64,000 nt of DNA, from positions 1,280,999 through 1,344,998 of the forward strand of contig NZ_KE150413.1 of NCBI RefSeq assembly GCF_000411255.1, given 5' to 3'. Both the position numbers and the translations under genes were made by a program. This DNA comes from Paenibacillus sp. HGH0039. GTDB taxonomy: Bacteria > Bacillota > Bacilli > Paenibacillales > NBRC-103111. The notes below the pieces were generated by a model. The model had not been told where the DNA came from. It did not search any database and saw nothing but the letters and a program-made list of their open reading frames with translations. Numbering within the stretch: the first letter of the stretch is position 1; every line of letters starts with the position of its first letter. Below are positions 24,964-35,347 of the stretch, one piece after another.

Positions 24964-25887
24964 TTATCCCCAGGCGGATACTCCGTTCTTTTCAAGCTCT
25001 TTCACGATCTCCTCGCAGACGCGGTGGGTTTCGAGGGCATCCCGCGTTGACTGCAGAGGCTGTCCGCCTTCTTTTACCGTTTGGATAAAATGATCGATGA
25101 TGGCATGGAAACCCCGGCGGTGCAGGACGGGGTCCCAATCGTTGAATTTGTAATGCCGCTCGCCGCCGTCCGCCAGCTCTACCGCGGTATTGAGATCTTT
25201 CACCGACCATTTGCGGCCGCCGCCGATCGTTTCCACGGTCTCTTCGCTGCTGCCGCTGTCCCGGTTCATGATGCCGATGGCCGTATAGCCGTCACCGCTG
25301 AGCTGAAGCATCACATGGTACAGCTTGCCGTCCTTCTGATGGGACGTGACGTTAACATCCCGGACGTCTCCCGGCACAAGATAGCGCAGCGTATCGACGA
25401 CATGAATGAAATCGTCGAGGATGAACCGGCGCGCAAAGTCGGGGGAGTGGGGGCGGTTTTTCTGCATCAGAATCAGGTTCGGTGATGATTTCTCTTTAAC
25501 GGAAACGTAGAGAGGAGCGAAACGCCGGTTGAAGCCGACCATCAGAATGAGGCCGTTTTTTTCGGCAAGCTCCGTAAGCTCCAAGGACTCCTCGTATGTA
25601 TAGGCAATAGGCTTGTCCACATAGACGTGAACGCCGTTTTGCAGAAGCTGCTTCGTTATTTCCGCGTGGGATTCCGTTGAAGAGTGGACGAATGCCGCCC
25701 GGATGCCCCGGCTGATCAGATCGCCGACCTCCGTAACGGTTTCGCTTATCCGGTAAGTGGCGGCAAGCTGCTCCAGGGTAGCGGTATTTCGCGTACAGAA
25801 GACAAGTTCCACGTCGTTTCTTGCGGTGATCACCGGCAGGTAAGCTTTGCGGGCGATGTCGCCGAGCCCGATAATACCAATGCGCAT
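24964..25887 (-). CDS. Gfo/Idh/MocA-family oxidoreductase
   Basis: A 307-residue NAD(P)-dependent oxidoreductase. The Rossmann motif IGIIGLGDIARKAYLPVI opens the protein, and the family signature YVDKPIAYTYEES near residue 90 contains the catalytic Lys. The C-terminal part has the expected beta-sheet domain. Substrates in the family are sugars, inositols or their derivatives; the specific one is unknown. The ATG follows GAGGAGGAG. It is a single-gene unit bounded by the long hairpin downstream. Confidence 0.85.
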   Translation of the reverse strand: MRIGIIGLGDIARKAYLPVITARNDVELVFCTRNTATLEQLAATYRISETVTEVGDLISRGIRAAFVHSSTESHAEITKQLLQNGVHVYVDKPIAYTYEESLELTELAEKNGLILMVGFNRRFAPLYVSVKEKSSPNLILMQKNRPHSPDFARRFILDDFIHVVDTLRYLVPGDVRDVNVTSHQKDGKLYHVMLQLSGDGYTAIGIMNRDSGSSEETVETIGGGRKWSVKDLNTAVELADGGERHYKFNDWDPVLHRRGFHAIIDHFIQTVKEGGQPLQSTRDALETHRVCEEIVKELEKNGVSAWG

Positions 25888-26054
25888 AAAGTCTCCTCCT
25901 CGAATGTTCTTCTTCCATTATAGCGGAACTCCGCGGCTCTTTCCCGCAAAAAGAAAAACCCCGGGCCCCTCCTTGTCGGAAGTAGGCCTGGGGTTTGCTG
26001 CGGCGGACGATCACAGCCGCTTTAAGTCAAGCACGCGCCGCCATGTGAAGCTGC

Positions 26055-26954
26055 TTAACGCGCGGAAAGAACGAGCTCCTCGCATTTGTCCGAGCAGCAG
26101 CCGCTGTGCTCCTCTTCGCATTCCGGACAGCAGATGTGCTGGAGATGGCAGAAGTCGTTCGCGCAGTTGATGAACGTGTCGGCAGGCTTGCCGCAGTGAT
26201 GGCATTTACCCACGACGATATCTTCTTCGGTGTGATTAATCGGCACCGAAATCCGCTCGTCGAAGACGTAGCATTTGCCGTCGAAAAGTCTTCCTTTCAC
26301 TTCCGGGTCCTGCCCGTAAGTGACGATGCCGCCTTCGAGCTGCGCGACATCCTTGAAGCCTTCCTTGATCAGGAAGCCGGTCAGCTTCTCGCAGCGGATA
26401 CCGCCCGTACAGTACGTAAGGATCGGCTTATCCTTCAGATCGGCCATGTTTTCCCGGATCCATTCCGGAAATTCGCGGAACGCTTCCACGTCCGGACGGA
26501 TCGCGTTGCGGAAGTGGCCCAGATCGTACTCATAGTTGCTGCGTCCGTCGAGGACGATCACGTCTTCGTTTTGAAGCTGCTCGTGGAACTCGGCCGGAGA
26601 CAATCTTTTTCCGCTGATCACGTTAGGGTCCAGCTCTTCGTCGTAACGGAAAGTGACCAGCTCTTGTTTGAAGCGGACGAACATTTTTCTGAATGCATGC
26701 TCTTCGGCCGGATCGGTTTTGAATACCATATCGGCAAAAAGAGGGTTGGCATGCATGTCCGACATATACTGCTCCGTCTGCTCGACCGTACCGGATACGG
26801 TCCCGTTGATGCCTTCCGCGGCAATCAGAATGCGGCCTTTCAGGCCGAGATTTTTGCAGTATTCCCGGTGTTCGGCCGCGAATTCCTCGGGATTTGCGAT
26901 CGGAACGAATTTATAGTAAAGCAAAATGCGGTAAGGCTGCTTCGTATCGTTCAT
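26055..26954 (-). CDS. trhO: tRNA uridine-34 hydroxylase, rhodanese family
   Basis: A 299-residue member of the YceA/YbfQ family. The N-terminal region ([28 protein letters not shown]) precedes a rhodanese domain whose active-site loop is [11 protein letters not shown] near residue 178. The C terminus is an unusually Cys-rich tail ([22 protein letters not shown]) probably binding zinc. TrhO uses O2 to make 5-hydroxyuridine at the wobble position of tRNAs. ATG 26954 is used; a GTG four codons earlier is also in frame. Confidence 0.9.
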   Translation of the reverse strand: MNDTKQPYRILLYYKFVPIANPEEFAAEHREYCKNLGLKGRILIAAEGINGTVSGTVEQTEQYMSDMHANPLFADMVFKTDPAEEHAFRKMFVRFKQELVTFRYDEELDPNVISGKRLSPAEFHEQLQNEDVIVLDGRSNYEYDLGHFRNAIRPDVEAFREFPEWIRENMADLKDKPILTYCTGGIRCEKLTGFLIKEGFKDVAQLEGGIVTYGQDPEVKGRLFDGKCYVFDERISVPINHTEEDIVVGKCHHCGKPADTFINCANDFCHLQHICCPECEEEHSGCCSDKCEELVLSAR

Positions 26955-27010
26955 GGCTAGTACCACCTGTCTAATCTAAGTTTTAGGAGAAAAGGCTGCG
27001 TTCAATCAAC

Positions 27011-27044
27011 AACGGTAGAAAAGGGATCGCCCTTTCCTACCGTT
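27011..27044. terminator. Hairpin in the trhO upstream region
   Basis: AACGGTAG (27011-27018) pairs with CTACCGTT (27037-27044), and AAGGG with CCCTT inside, around ATCG. No strong T-run follows on either side. It may be a weak terminator or an RNA stability element ~57 bp before trhO. Confidence 0.45.
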
Positions 27045-27214
27045 ATAGAGGAGTAACTTGAGGATTCATGCATCTATTATAGAAGATATCCCGGACTTAG
27101 TAAACATTTAGGCTTCCTAAATAGGGGATGGAAAGTGATAGGATATTTTGCGGCGGCGGATATCAGAAGTTTCTATATAATAGTTGTTAGCAAAAATGCG
27201 AAACGCAAAACGCA

Positions 27215-27246
27215 AAAACGGAAAACAGTTCTCTGTTTTCCGTTTT
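27215..27246 (-). terminator. Terminator of the catalase gene
   Basis: AAAACGGAAAACAG (27215-27228) is the exact reverse complement of CTGTTTTCCGTTTT (27233-27246), loop TTCT. In catalase direction it ends in a T-rich run. Confidence 0.85.
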
Positions 27247-27269
27247 CGGGGTGCGCCCGTCAGCCGCTT

Positions 27270-28898
27270 TTAATAGCCGTCCGTTTTGCGGCCGGCTTGT
27301 TCCGCTTGCTCGGCGCCTTCCCGGTTTTGAACCGTCCCCATGTGCTCGGAGGAGGCAACTGCCTTGCCCAGCTCTTCCGCTACGCGGCGTCCGTATTCCG
27401 CATCCGCCTGGGTGAAATAGTTCACCATCTTGTCGCGGATGACAGGCTTGCAGATCTTGAGGTTGTTGACGAGATTGGAGATCAGCTCGTCTTTCTCCCA
27501 CGGCTCGAACTTCCGGTACGTGTCGCCCGCCTGTCCGAAATCGTTCGGCCGGTCGATTTTCTCGCGGACGAGCTTGGCGTTATAGGCCGGTTCGTGTTCC
27601 CGTCCGCGCGGAGGCGCTTCCTGCAATCCGCCGAGCGAAGAAGGCTCGTAGTTGACGTGAGGATTTTGTCCGGGCGCCCGGTCCACGAAGTAAGTCATCT
27701 GGCCGTCTCGTTGGTTCGTCGCGACATGCTTCTTCGGAGCGTTGACGGGCAGCTGCAGGTAGTTGGTCCCGACCCGGTGGCGCTGCGTATCCGAGTAGGA
27801 GAAAGTGCGGCCCTGGAGAAGCTTGTCGTCCGAGAAATCCAGGCCGTCCACGAGGACGCCCGTACCGAAGGCCGCCTGCTCGACTTCGGCGAAGTAGTTC
27901 TCGGGATTTTTGTTCAGGACCATTTTGCCGACCGGGAGGAACGGGAACTTCTCGTGGTCCCACAGCTTAGTCGGATCAAGCGGATCGAAATCCAGCTCGG
28001 GGTGCTCGTCGTCGCTCAGAATTTGAACGCTGAGTTCCCATTCGGGATAGTCGCCGCGTTCGATCGCTTCGTACAGATCCTGGGTAGCGTGGCTGTAGTT
28101 TTTACCCTGGATTTCATCCGCTTCGCGCTGGACAAGGTTGCGGATGCCGTTATGGATCGGTTCCCAGTGGTACTTGATCAGCACTCCCTCGCCGTCTGCA
28201 TTGACCCATTTGTACGTATTGACGCCGGACCCCTGCATTTCCCTGTAATTGGCGGGAATCCCCCAAGGCGAGAACAGGAACGTAACCATATGCGTCGCTT
28301 CCGGAGAGTTGGAGAGGAAGTCGAACATTCTCTCCATATTTTGAACACCCGAAACCGGGTCCGGGCGGAAGGCGTGAACCATGTCCGGAAATTTGAGCGG
28401 ATCGCGGATAAAAAAGATTTTCAGGTTGTTGCCGACGAGGTCCCAGTTCCCGTCTTCCGTATAAAATTTGACGGCAAAGCCGCGCGGGTCCCGAAGCGTT
28501 TCGGGCGAATGAACACCGTGCACGACCGTGGAGAACCGGACGAATACCGGCGTTTTTTTACCGGCCTCCTGAAAAAGCTTGGCGCGGGTATACTTCGCGA
28601 CCGGCTCTTCGCCGACTTTACCGTACGCTTCAAAATAGCCGTGAGCGCCTGCGCCGCGGGCGTGCACAACGCGCTCGGGTATTTTCTCGCGGTCGAAATG
28701 GGAAATTTTCTCGAGAAAATGGTAATTTTCCAGGGTGGAAGGACCACGGTTTCCGACGGTGCGGATATTCTGATTATCGGTGATCGGATGCCCCTGCCGG
28801 TTGGTCAGCGTCGTTTCCTGCTCGCCTTCGGCGAGTCTTTGGTCGGCAGGGCCGCCGACTCCCGTTACGGCTGTACCGTTGTTGATCTCGTCTTTCAT
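27270..28898 (-). CDS. katA: Heme catalase, clade with short C terminus
   Basis: A 542-residue monofunctional catalase. The distal His region is [18 protein letters not shown] near residue 76, the distal Asn lies in [18 protein letters not shown] near 150, and the proximal heme Tyr in [19 protein letters not shown] near 360. It dismutates H2O2 and would also remove peroxide made by the MSOX-type oxidase elsewhere in the genome. No C-terminal flavodoxin-like domain is present; the last ~35 residues are polar. The ATG follows CAGGAGG. I looked for a PerR box upstream and did not find a convincing one. Confidence 0.95.
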   Translation of the reverse strand: MKDEINNGTAVTGVGGPADQRLAEGEQETTLTNRQGHPITDNQNIRTVGNRGPSTLENYHFLEKISHFDREKIPERVVHARGAGAHGYFEAYGKVGEEPVAKYTRAKLFQEAGKKTPVFVRFSTVVHGVHSPETLRDPRGFAVKFYTEDGNWDLVGNNLKIFFIRDPLKFPDMVHAFRPDPVSGVQNMERMFDFLSNSPEATHMVTFLFSPWGIPANYREMQGSGVNTYKWVNADGEGVLIKYHWEPIHNGIRNLVQREADEIQGKNYSHATQDLYEAIERGDYPEWELSVQILSDDEHPELDFDPLDPTKLWDHEKFPFLPVGKMVLNKNPENYFAEVEQAAFGTGVLVDGLDFSDDKLLQGRTFSYSDTQRHRVGTNYLQLPVNAPKKHVATNQRDGQMTYFVDRAPGQNPHVNYEPSSLGGLQEAPPRGREHEPAYNAKLVREKIDRPNDFGQAGDTYRKFEPWEKDELISNLVNNLKICKPVIRDKMVNYFTQADAEYGRRVAEELGKAVASSEHMGTVQNREGAEQAEQAGRKTDGY

Positions 28899-29207
28899 AA
28901 CCCAATTCCTCCTGCTCTTGTCAGACTGTTTCCATTATTTTCAGAGAAGGCCAAAACTATGCATGAAACGGAAAGTCAGCGGGAGCAAGGAAAGCTTCCG
29001 GCGGATTACCGACCGGCATGCCGTAAAGAGAAATTTTCTGGATCAAACGGAAAAATAGCGGTAATCCTTGGTAATCTCTTATATAATAAAAAGAAAGTCC
29101 GACCCGCGAGGGGTAGGTCCGTTTTGTACAGATGAAATGTAAGCGATACCAAAACAATAGAGCTTCGGCAGCGGTTTCCGCGTTCACGCAGAGAGGAGCA
29201 TCAAAAG
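28899..29207. other. Divergent intergenic region between catalase and araB
   Basis: 309 bp with divergent promoters presumably inside. An imperfect hairpin (CCGACCC/GGGTAGG with one mismatch, ~29100-29118) followed by TCCGTTTTG lies upstream of araB. No recognised operator. Confidence 0.5.
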
Positions 29208-30929
29208 ATGAGCAAAACATACGCCATCGGCATCGATTACGGGACGGAATCCGGACGAGCCGTGCTCGTCGATCTGGCCGACGGGCGCGAAATCGCCGAG
29301 CATGTAACGGTTTATCCGCACGGGGTGATGTGCCGCAAGCTGCCGCACTCCGGAGTCCGGCTGGAACCGGACTGGGCTCTCCAGCATCCCGGAGACTACA
29401 TGGCCGTGCTAACCGCTTCCGTTCCCGGAGTGATCCAAGCTTCCGGCGTGAGTCCGGAGCGAGTGGTCGGGATCGGCGTCGATTTTACGGCCTGCACCAT
29501 TTTGCCGGTCGACGAAAGCGGCGTTCCCCTGTGCTTTCATCCGGAGCTGAAGGAACGTCCCCACGCCTGGGTCAAGCTGTGGAAGCATCACGCGGCGCAG
29601 GACGAAGCCGACCGGATAAACGAGATCGCCGCCCTGCGGGGCGAAGCGTTCCTGCCGCGGTACGGGGGCAAGCTTTCGTCCGAATGGATGCTTGCGAAAG
29701 TTTGGCAAATTCTAGGTGAGGCGCCGGACATTTATGAACGGGCCGACCGTTTTCTGGAAGCCGCCGATTGGGTCATTTATCAGATGACCGGGAAAATGAC
29801 GCGCAGCAGCTGCATGGCCGGATACAAAGCCAACTGGCATAAGCGGGATGGATATCCGGGCCCCGGGTTTTTAAAAGCGCTTGATCCGCGCCTGGAAAAT
29901 CTGGCGGAAACGAAGCTGCGCGGCGAAGTATTTCCGCTCGGCACCAAAGCCGGAGAGCTTACCGCGGAGATGGCGGAGAAGATGGGCCTTGCGCCGGGAA
30001 CGGCTGTCGCCGTCGGCATCATCGACGCCCATGCCGGAGTTCCGGCGCTCGGTGCCGTTACGCCGGGGAAGCTGGTCATGGCGATGGGCACCTCCATCTG
30101 CCATCTGCTTCTGGGCGCCGAGGAGAGGCCGGTGGAAGGGATGTGCGGCGTCGTGGAAGACGGCATCATCCCCGGCTGTTTCGGCTACGAAGCGGGGCAA
30201 TCCGCCGGAGGCGACATCTTCGCCTGGTACGTGAACGAGGCGCTGCCCGGCTACGTCAAGGAAGCGGCCGCCGCGGAGAACACGGATGTTCACGGCTGGC
30301 TGGAGAACCGGGCGTCCGCGTACAAGCCGGGTGAAACCGGGCTGCTGGCGCTCGACTGGTGGAACGGGAACCGCTCCGTGCTCGTCGACGCGAATCTGTC
30401 CGGTCTGATCGTCGGACTCACGCTGGCTACCAAGCCGGAAGAGATTTACCGGGCCCTCCTTGAAGCGACCGCATTCGGCACGCGGAAAATCGTGGATACT
30501 TTTCAAAACAGCGGCCTTGAAGTAAACGAACTGTTTGCGTGCGGAGGGCTTCCGCAGAAAAACCGTCTGCTGATGCAGATTTATGCCGATGTGACGAACC
30601 GCGAGATCAAAGTTGCCGCGTCCAGGCAAACACCCGCTCTCGGAGCCGCCATGTTCGGAGCGGTTGCGGCCGGAGCCGACAGAGGCGGATACGCTACCAT
30701 CGTGGAAGCCGCAGCGCGCATGGCCCGGGTCTCCGAAGATACGTATAAGCCGGATGCGGCGAACGCGGCCGTATACGATAAGCTGTACCGGGAATATACG
30801 AAGCTCCACGATTATTTCGGGAGGGACGCGGGCGGGACGATGAAAGAGCTCAAAGCGGTCAAGGAGCAAACGCTCCGGGAAAAAGGCACGGAACGTCACC
30901 GGGGGCAAAAGCAGGATCTCCTCCCCTAA
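29208..30929 (+). CDS. araB: Ribulokinase
   Basis: A 573-residue FGGY kinase. [21 protein letters not shown] at the N terminus and [18 protein letters not shown] near residue 87 are diagnostic of AraB, and [20 protein letters not shown] near 445 is the adenosine motif. It phosphorylates L-ribulose using ATP in L-arabinose breakdown. araA and araD are not adjacent, which is unusual; they may be elsewhere or the enzyme may serve another pentulose. The ATG follows GAGAGGAG. A terminator follows. Confidence 0.93.
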   Translation: MSKTYAIGIDYGTESGRAVLVDLADGREIAEHVTVYPHGVMCRKLPHSGVRLEPDWALQHPGDYMAVLTASVPGVIQASGVSPERVVGIGVDFTACTILPVDESGVPLCFHPELKERPHAWVKLWKHHAAQDEADRINEIAALRGEAFLPRYGGKLSSEWMLAKVWQILGEAPDIYERADRFLEAADWVIYQMTGKMTRSSCMAGYKANWHKRDGYPGPGFLKALDPRLENLAETKLRGEVFPLGTKAGELTAEMAEKMGLAPGTAVAVGIIDAHAGVPALGAVTPGKLVMAMGTSICHLLLGAEERPVEGMCGVVEDGIIPGCFGYEAGQSAGGDIFAWYVNEALPGYVKEAAAAENTDVHGWLENRASAYKPGETGLLALDWWNGNRSVLVDANLSGLIVGLTLATKPEEIYRALLEATAFGTRKIVDTFQNSGLEVNELFACGGLPQKNRLLMQIYADVTNREIKVAASRQTPALGAAMFGAVAAGADRGGYATIVEAAARMARVSEDTYKPDAANAAVYDKLYREYTKLHDYFGRDAGGTMKELKAVKEQTLREKGTERHRGQKQDLLP

Positions 30930-30953
30930 GAAAAAAATGGTTTTTATCGGTTA

Positions 30954-30998
30954 AAAGGCTTAATTTTCCTCACCACTCGGCTAGTATTAAGCTTTTTT
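30954..30998 (+). terminator. Terminator after araB
   Basis: GCTTAAT (30958-30964) pairs with ATTAAGC (30986-30992), extended by AAAA/TTTT, followed by six Ts. Confidence 0.75.
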
Positions 30999-31095
30999 AA
31001 AAAAACTGCGACTTTTGCCCTATTTTATTCTTGTAAAAAAGAGGAGAAGGACCCAGTGCGTCGAAATTATTAACTAACGAATCTTTAGTTGAATA

Positions 31096-31188
31096 ACTCG
31101 ATAAAGGCAAACTATCGCGAAAGCATAGGACGCAAAGCCACGGGTCTAAAGCGCAGCTAGACAGCCGGGTTACCGAAGTTGGATGAGT
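31096..31188 (+). ncRNA. Cyclic-di-GMP-I (GEMM) riboswitch
   Basis: The conserved core is present in order: GGCAAAC at ~31106, P2 hairpin TATC-GCGAAAG-CATA with a GAAA tetraloop, GGACGCAAAGCC at ~31128, GGGTCTAA tetraloop-receptor segment, and the closing CCGGGTTACCGAAG. ACTC (31096-31099) and GAGT (31185-31188) can close P1. This agrees with the class-I c-di-GMP aptamer (Vc2 type). It lies ~120 nt before a GGDEF-EAL gene and ~10 nt before a terminator, so it should control that gene's transcription according to c-di-GMP level. Confidence 0.93.
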
Positions 31189-31197
31189 GGAAGTGGA

Positions 31198-31230
31198 GGC
31201 TGCTGTTTTGTAAGCGGTCTTTTATTTTTG
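31198..31230 (+). terminator. Riboswitch expression-platform terminator
   Basis: GGCTGCT (31198-31204) pairs with AGCGGTC (31213-31219), including two G-U pairs, followed by TTTTATTTTT. It begins 10 nt after the aptamer P1, the right place for ligand-controlled termination. Confidence 0.7.
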
Positions 31231-31306
31231 CCGGTATCCAGTAAGTAAGTTCGGACATGGGGCAGTGCTCACATTCGTACTTTTCGGCAGAAATGGAGGA
31301 CAGCGT

Positions 31307-33994
31307 GTGAAAACTATTCAGTCCCTTTTACAAAATAAAGCCCGCCTAATGCTGGGATACCTGCTCTGTATCGCTTTGGCGCTTCTTTTCGAAGCTAGCA
31401 GGCTTCATCTTATCTACGGAATCGCCTTCTCGTTTTCCAGCATCTTTCTCCTGTTTGCCGTATCGTTGTTCGGCGTCCGTCTGGGCGTCCTGGCCGGCGT
31501 CATTACCCAACTCTTCTCCTTCTTCTTTCTACACCATCCTACATTCGAATGGATCGGCCTTCTTGAAATTGCCGGGGTCGGACTCCTTAACCGGAAAAAA
31601 CCGGGGCAGCTGCTTGTCTGGGACAGTATTTACTGGCTGCTGATGGGGCTTCCGCTGATGATCGTCATTTACTACGGTTTCTACAAATTTGTATCGGACG
31701 AGCTGATTCTGATGCTCCTGATTGCGCTCTCGAACGGGCTGTTCAATGCGCTAATCGCCGATATTTTGCTGAAGTACCTGCCTCTTTTTCACTGGTTCGG
31801 CCTCGTCAAAGAGCGGGAAAGAACCTACTCCTACAGCAAGGTCCTGTTCCACCTGTCGATTATGGCCGTGGCGCTTCCGTCGCTCCTTTATATCGTGATG
31901 AACAGTTGGTATTCCGAGAAATTGTCCATCCAGAACTCCAGGCAGCTTGCGGTAAACACGGCCAACAGCATCAACCAGGAGCTGAACCAATGGGGAGCCG
32001 AGGATATTCTCGGCATCCGGCTCAAGGGGCGGATACAAGTGGGTTATCTGCAGGAACTGGTGAATAAATACACCTCGGAACAGTTGTTCCGGATCGTCAT
32101 TACGGACAGGTCCAACAAAGTTTTGGCGGCCGACCGTCAGAGCTACACGCTTAACCAGGTTTACGACTGGAGGGGGGGCAATAATATAGTGGGTCTGGAC
32201 GACAACTTTTACCAGGTCCTGCCCGCCCGGGAGAGTACGGCTCTGCCCGCTCAACAGTGGAGAGAGGGCAGCTACATCTACGACAATGCGGTCGCCAGGA
32301 TGCCCCTGCACGTGTACATCGACATACCGATCCGCCATTATCAGATCAGTGTGTTCTCGCAGTATTTGTCGCAGCTCTGGTACCTGCTTTTATTCGCGGC
32401 AGCGGCAGCCGCCACCGCCTTATATTTAAGCCGCGTTCTGGTCCACGGGCTGTCCAAACTGGCGACCTCCACAACGGACCTGCCGGAAAAATTAAAGCAG
32501 ATGAAAGAAATCGAGTGGCCGAGCAGCCGTGTTTCGGAGATTACCTCGCTGACCTATAACTTCCGGCAGATGTCGCTGAACCTGCTTAGCATGTTCCATC
32601 AAGCGCAGAACATGAACCAACGCTTGCAGGAGCAGACGGACAAGCTTCGTCTCTCGGAGGAAAAGCTTCATCAGCTCGCTTTTTACGATATCCTTACGGG
32701 GCTTCCCAACCGCCTGTATTTCACAACCTACCTGCAGAGCATGCTTGCGGAGGCGGCACACATGCCCAAGCAGGTGGCGGTGATGTTCGCCGATTTAAAC
32801 CGCTTCAAGCAGATTAACGATACGCTGGGTCACGATATCGGCGATCTGCTGCTCAAAGAGATCGGCGAGAGATTTACCCGCAGCGTTACGGAATCGTGCA
32901 AGCTGTTCCGGATCGGCGGAGACGAGTTCGTCATCGTCATTGAAGATGCCGACGACGCGAAAGCGACGGCCGTGGCGCACAGCATGTTCGCCGCTATGGA
33001 GGAACCGGTCCGGCTGATGGAATCGACCCTGTACAGTTCAGTCAGCATCGGCATCAGCATGTTTCCGCGAGACGGCGACACGATGGAGGCCATCGTCAAA
33101 AACGCGGATATGGCGATGTATTTCGCCAAATCCATGGGCTCCAGCAACAGCTATCAATTCTATGAAGAAGAGCTGAAAATCCGTTTTTCCGAAGAAATGA
33201 TGATCGACAACGGTATTCAGGAAGCGCTTGCGAACAATCAGCTCGTTCTGCATTATCAGCCGAAGGTCGATACGGCTTCCGGCGCAATCAGCGGAATCGA
33301 GGCGCTGGTACGCTGGGAGCATCCCGAGCTGGGGCGCATTTCGCCCGATAAATTTATTCCGCTGGCCGAAAGATCGGGGATCATCTACAAAATCGACGAA
33401 TGGGTATTGAAGGAAGCATGCCGTCAAAATAAAGCGTGGCAGGATGAGGGGCTTCCCAAAGTTCCGGTTGCCGTGAACATTTCGGCCCTGCATTTTTCCC
33501 AGACGAATCTGCTGGATATGATTCACAGCGCGCTGGAAGAATCGGGACTGGAAGAATCCTATCTGACTCTGGAAATTACGGAAGGAGTATTTATCGAGAA
33601 TGTCGAACAGGTCATCGGAATCATAAGCCGGATCCGGGAGCGGGGTATCCATATTTCGATCGACGATTTCGGGACCGGATACTCTTCCCTTAACCAGCTT
33701 CAGCGGCTGCCGATTTCACATGTGAAGCTGGACCGCTCTTTTATCCGGGATATCGGCGGGGAGCCCAAAAAAGCCGCCGTGGCCAAGGCGATCATCGAGC
33801 TGGCTCACAGCATGAATATGACCGTCGTGGCGGAGGGAGTCGAAACAGCCGAGGAATCGGACTATTTTACCCAGTGCCGGTGCGACGAACTTCAAGGCTA
33901 CTATTTCAGCAGACCTTTACCGGCCCTGGAATTTTCCAGACTTCTCCAAAGAGGAAACTATGCCGGACTTTTTGCCGGGGGACATACAGATTAG
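31307..33994 (+). CDS. Membrane GGDEF-EAL cyclic-di-GMP enzyme
   Basis: An 895-residue protein. The N terminus has about five to six hydrophobic spans (residues ~10-165), another span near 180, an extracytoplasmic sensor (~200-345), a last span (LWYLLLFAAAAAATALYL), a HAMP-like linker and coiled coil, then GGDEF (motif RIGGDEFV, ~535-541) and EAL (EALVRW ~665). EAL residues look intact: LEITE, DDFGTGYSS, VKLD, AEGVET. The product-inhibition RxxD I-site is replaced by TESC. It could both make and degrade c-di-GMP. The GTG at 31307 follows TGGAGGA; a GTG at 31265 has no such signal. It is preceded by a c-di-GMP riboswitch and followed closely by a binding-protein gene. Confidence 0.9.
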   Translation: MKTIQSLLQNKARLMLGYLLCIALALLFEASRLHLIYGIAFSFSSIFLLFAVSLFGVRLGVLAGVITQLFSFFFLHHPTFEWIGLLEIAGVGLLNRKKPGQLLVWDSIYWLLMGLPLMIVIYYGFYKFVSDELILMLLIALSNGLFNALIADILLKYLPLFHWFGLVKERERTYSYSKVLFHLSIMAVALPSLLYIVMNSWYSEKLSIQNSRQLAVNTANSINQELNQWGAEDILGIRLKGRIQVGYLQELVNKYTSEQLFRIVITDRSNKVLAADRQSYTLNQVYDWRGGNNIVGLDDNFYQVLPARESTALPAQQWREGSYIYDNAVARMPLHVYIDIPIRHYQISVFSQYLSQLWYLLLFAAAAAATALYLSRVLVHGLSKLATSTTDLPEKLKQMKEIEWPSSRVSEITSLTYNFRQMSLNLLSMFHQAQNMNQRLQEQTDKLRLSEEKLHQLAFYDILTGLPNRLYFTTYLQSMLAEAAHMPKQVAVMFADLNRFKQINDTLGHDIGDLLLKEIGERFTRSVTESCKLFRIGGDEFVIVIEDADDAKATAVAHSMFAAMEEPVRLMESTLYSSVSIGISMFPRDGDTMEAIVKNADMAMYFAKSMGSSNSYQFYEEELKIRFSEEMMIDNGIQEALANNQLVLHYQPKVDTASGAISGIEALVRWEHPELGRISPDKFIPLAERSGIIYKIDEWVLKEACRQNKAWQDEGLPKVPVAVNISALHFSQTNLLDMIHSALEESGLEESYLTLEITEGVFIENVEQVIGIISRIRERGIHISIDDFGTGYSSLNQLQRLPISHVKLDRSFIRDIGGEPKKAAVAKAIIELAHSMNMTVVAEGVETAEESDYFTQCRCDELQGYYFSRPLPALEFSRLLQRGNYAGLFAGGHTD

Positions 33995-34018
33995 CTATAC
34001 GATGGGAGGAAACGAGTT

Positions 34019-35347
34019 GTGGTCAAACTTACTAAAATCTTCGTGCTTCTGCTCCTGCTCACAGTAACCACCGCGGGCTGCTTCCGGTCCGAGCCGCTCA
34101 TTCCCGCTTCAACCGCTCCCGCCGAAAAGCCGGCTCCCTCCACGGGCCAAGCGGCCGTTCCGAACCATTTGTCGATATGGACCCATTACGGCGGGATTGA
34201 GACCATGGCCGCCAAATTCAAAGAAAGCTACCCGGATCTAAGCGTAGATGTAAAGGTCATTCCTTACTCGGAATATGTGGGAGCTTACCTGCAGGCGCTG
34301 GCGGACGGGAAACCGCCGGACGTCATGATGGTCGACAGCAGCGATTTCGGCAATTTCTCCGCGATCGAAGGGCTGGAGGATCTGCTCAAGCCTCCTTATC
34401 AGGCGGGAAAATACCGGAACGATTTCAGCCCTTCCCTCTGGGATAGCGGCATGTCGGCGGACGGAATCGAGCTGATTGCCCTTCCGCTTTCCACGGCGCC
34501 TACCGTTACCTATTACCGGGAGGACATTATGAAGCAGTACGGGTTTCCTTCGGAGCCCGAAGAGCTTGCCAAGTATATGGAAGACCCCGCAAACTGGCTG
34601 AATATGGCCAAGAAACTGCGCGAGCATAACATTTATTTGACGCAGTGGGTGAACGAAACGGTCCAGCTCTTCGAGCGTTCGGAAGGCATTTTCGACCGCA
34701 AACTGAATTTTATGCGGTATAATGAAGCGTTTCACAAAGCGGTGGACATTGCCAAAAAAGTCAACGATTTCGGCCTGGAGGCCCATCTGGACGTATGGGG
34801 CGATTTGGGCCGGAAGGCGGTCCAGGACGGAACGATCGCCATGATGTATTTTGGGACATGGGGAGTCGAACAGATTAAAGAATGGGCGCCCGAGACGGCC
34901 GGTAAATGGCGCGAAACGAGACTTCCTTTCGGCTTGTACGGCTGGCAGAACAGCACCAATTTCCTTCTCCCTTCGAACGGTGCCAACAAGGAGATGGGCT
35001 GGAAATTCATTGAATTCGCCGTTACCGAATACAGCAAGGAAGGCCTCAGCGGAGCGGTTCCGGCCTATTTACCCGCCCGCGGCAATGCGAAGGAATTGGC
35101 GGCCACGAATCCGTTCCTGGGGGGACAGAAAACCTATGCGCTTCATGAGGATTTGATGACCCGGGTGAGAGAATTTCCTGCCACGCCGCTGGACGTCAAA
35201 GCCCAGGAGATCTGGGAGAATGAGATCGCAAGCGGCATTGAGAAAAGACTGTCTACCAAACAGATTATCGCGGACGCACGAGATAAAATCGAACAGTCCC
35301 TTTCGAAAGAAAAGCAGATTTTACTGGATACCATGAAGAAAAAATAA
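34019..35347 (+). CDS. Extracellular solute-binding lipoprotein (family 1)
   Basis: A 442-residue protein with a lipoprotein signal (VLLLLLTVTTAGC, Cys ~21) and the ABC sugar-binding fold: HLSIWTHYGGIETMAAKFKESYPDL near 50, PDVMMVDSSDF near 102, and the C-terminal AQEIWENEIASGI typical of family 1. The GTG start follows GGGAGG, 24 bp after the GGDEF-EAL stop. No permease or ATPase genes are near. It may therefore act as a ligand sensor for the membrane GGDEF-EAL protein rather than as a transporter subunit (inference). Confidence 0.85.
   Translation: MVKLTKIFVLLLLLTVTTAGCFRSEPLIPASTAPAEKPAPSTGQAAVPNHLSIWTHYGGIETMAAKFKESYPDLSVDVKVIPYSEYVGAYLQALADGKPPDVMMVDSSDFGNFSAIEGLEDLLKPPYQAGKYRNDFSPSLWDSGMSADGIELIALPLSTAPTVTYYREDIMKQYGFPSEPEELAKYMEDPANWLNMAKKLREHNIYLTQWVNETVQLFERSEGIFDRKLNFMRYNEAFHKAVDIAKKVNDFGLEAHLDVWGDLGRKAVQDGTIAMMYFGTWGVEQIKEWAPETAGKWRETRLPFGLYGWQNSTNFLLPSNGANKEMGWKFIEFAVTEYSKEGLSGAVPAYLPARGNAKELAATNPFLGGQKTYALHEDLMTRVREFPATPLDVKAQEIWENEIASGIEKRLSTKQIIADARDKIEQSLSKEKQILLDTMKKK

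Larger units (their letters stand above)
26967..27269. other. Intergenic region between trhO and catalase
   Basis: No gene. It contains two hairpins: AACGGTAG/CTACCGTT with AAGGG/CCCTT at 27011-27044, lying in the trhO leader, and the catalase terminator at 27215-27246. Confidence 0.7.

Noticed and set aside
27135-29135. 666-codon open frame antisense to catalase
   Set aside because: Mirror of the catalase frame, crosses the catalase terminator, no recognisable protein.
28899-29207. PerR box for catalase or AraR box for araB
   Set aside because: Only partial AT-rich matches and a lone TTTTGTACA half-site; not good enough to call.
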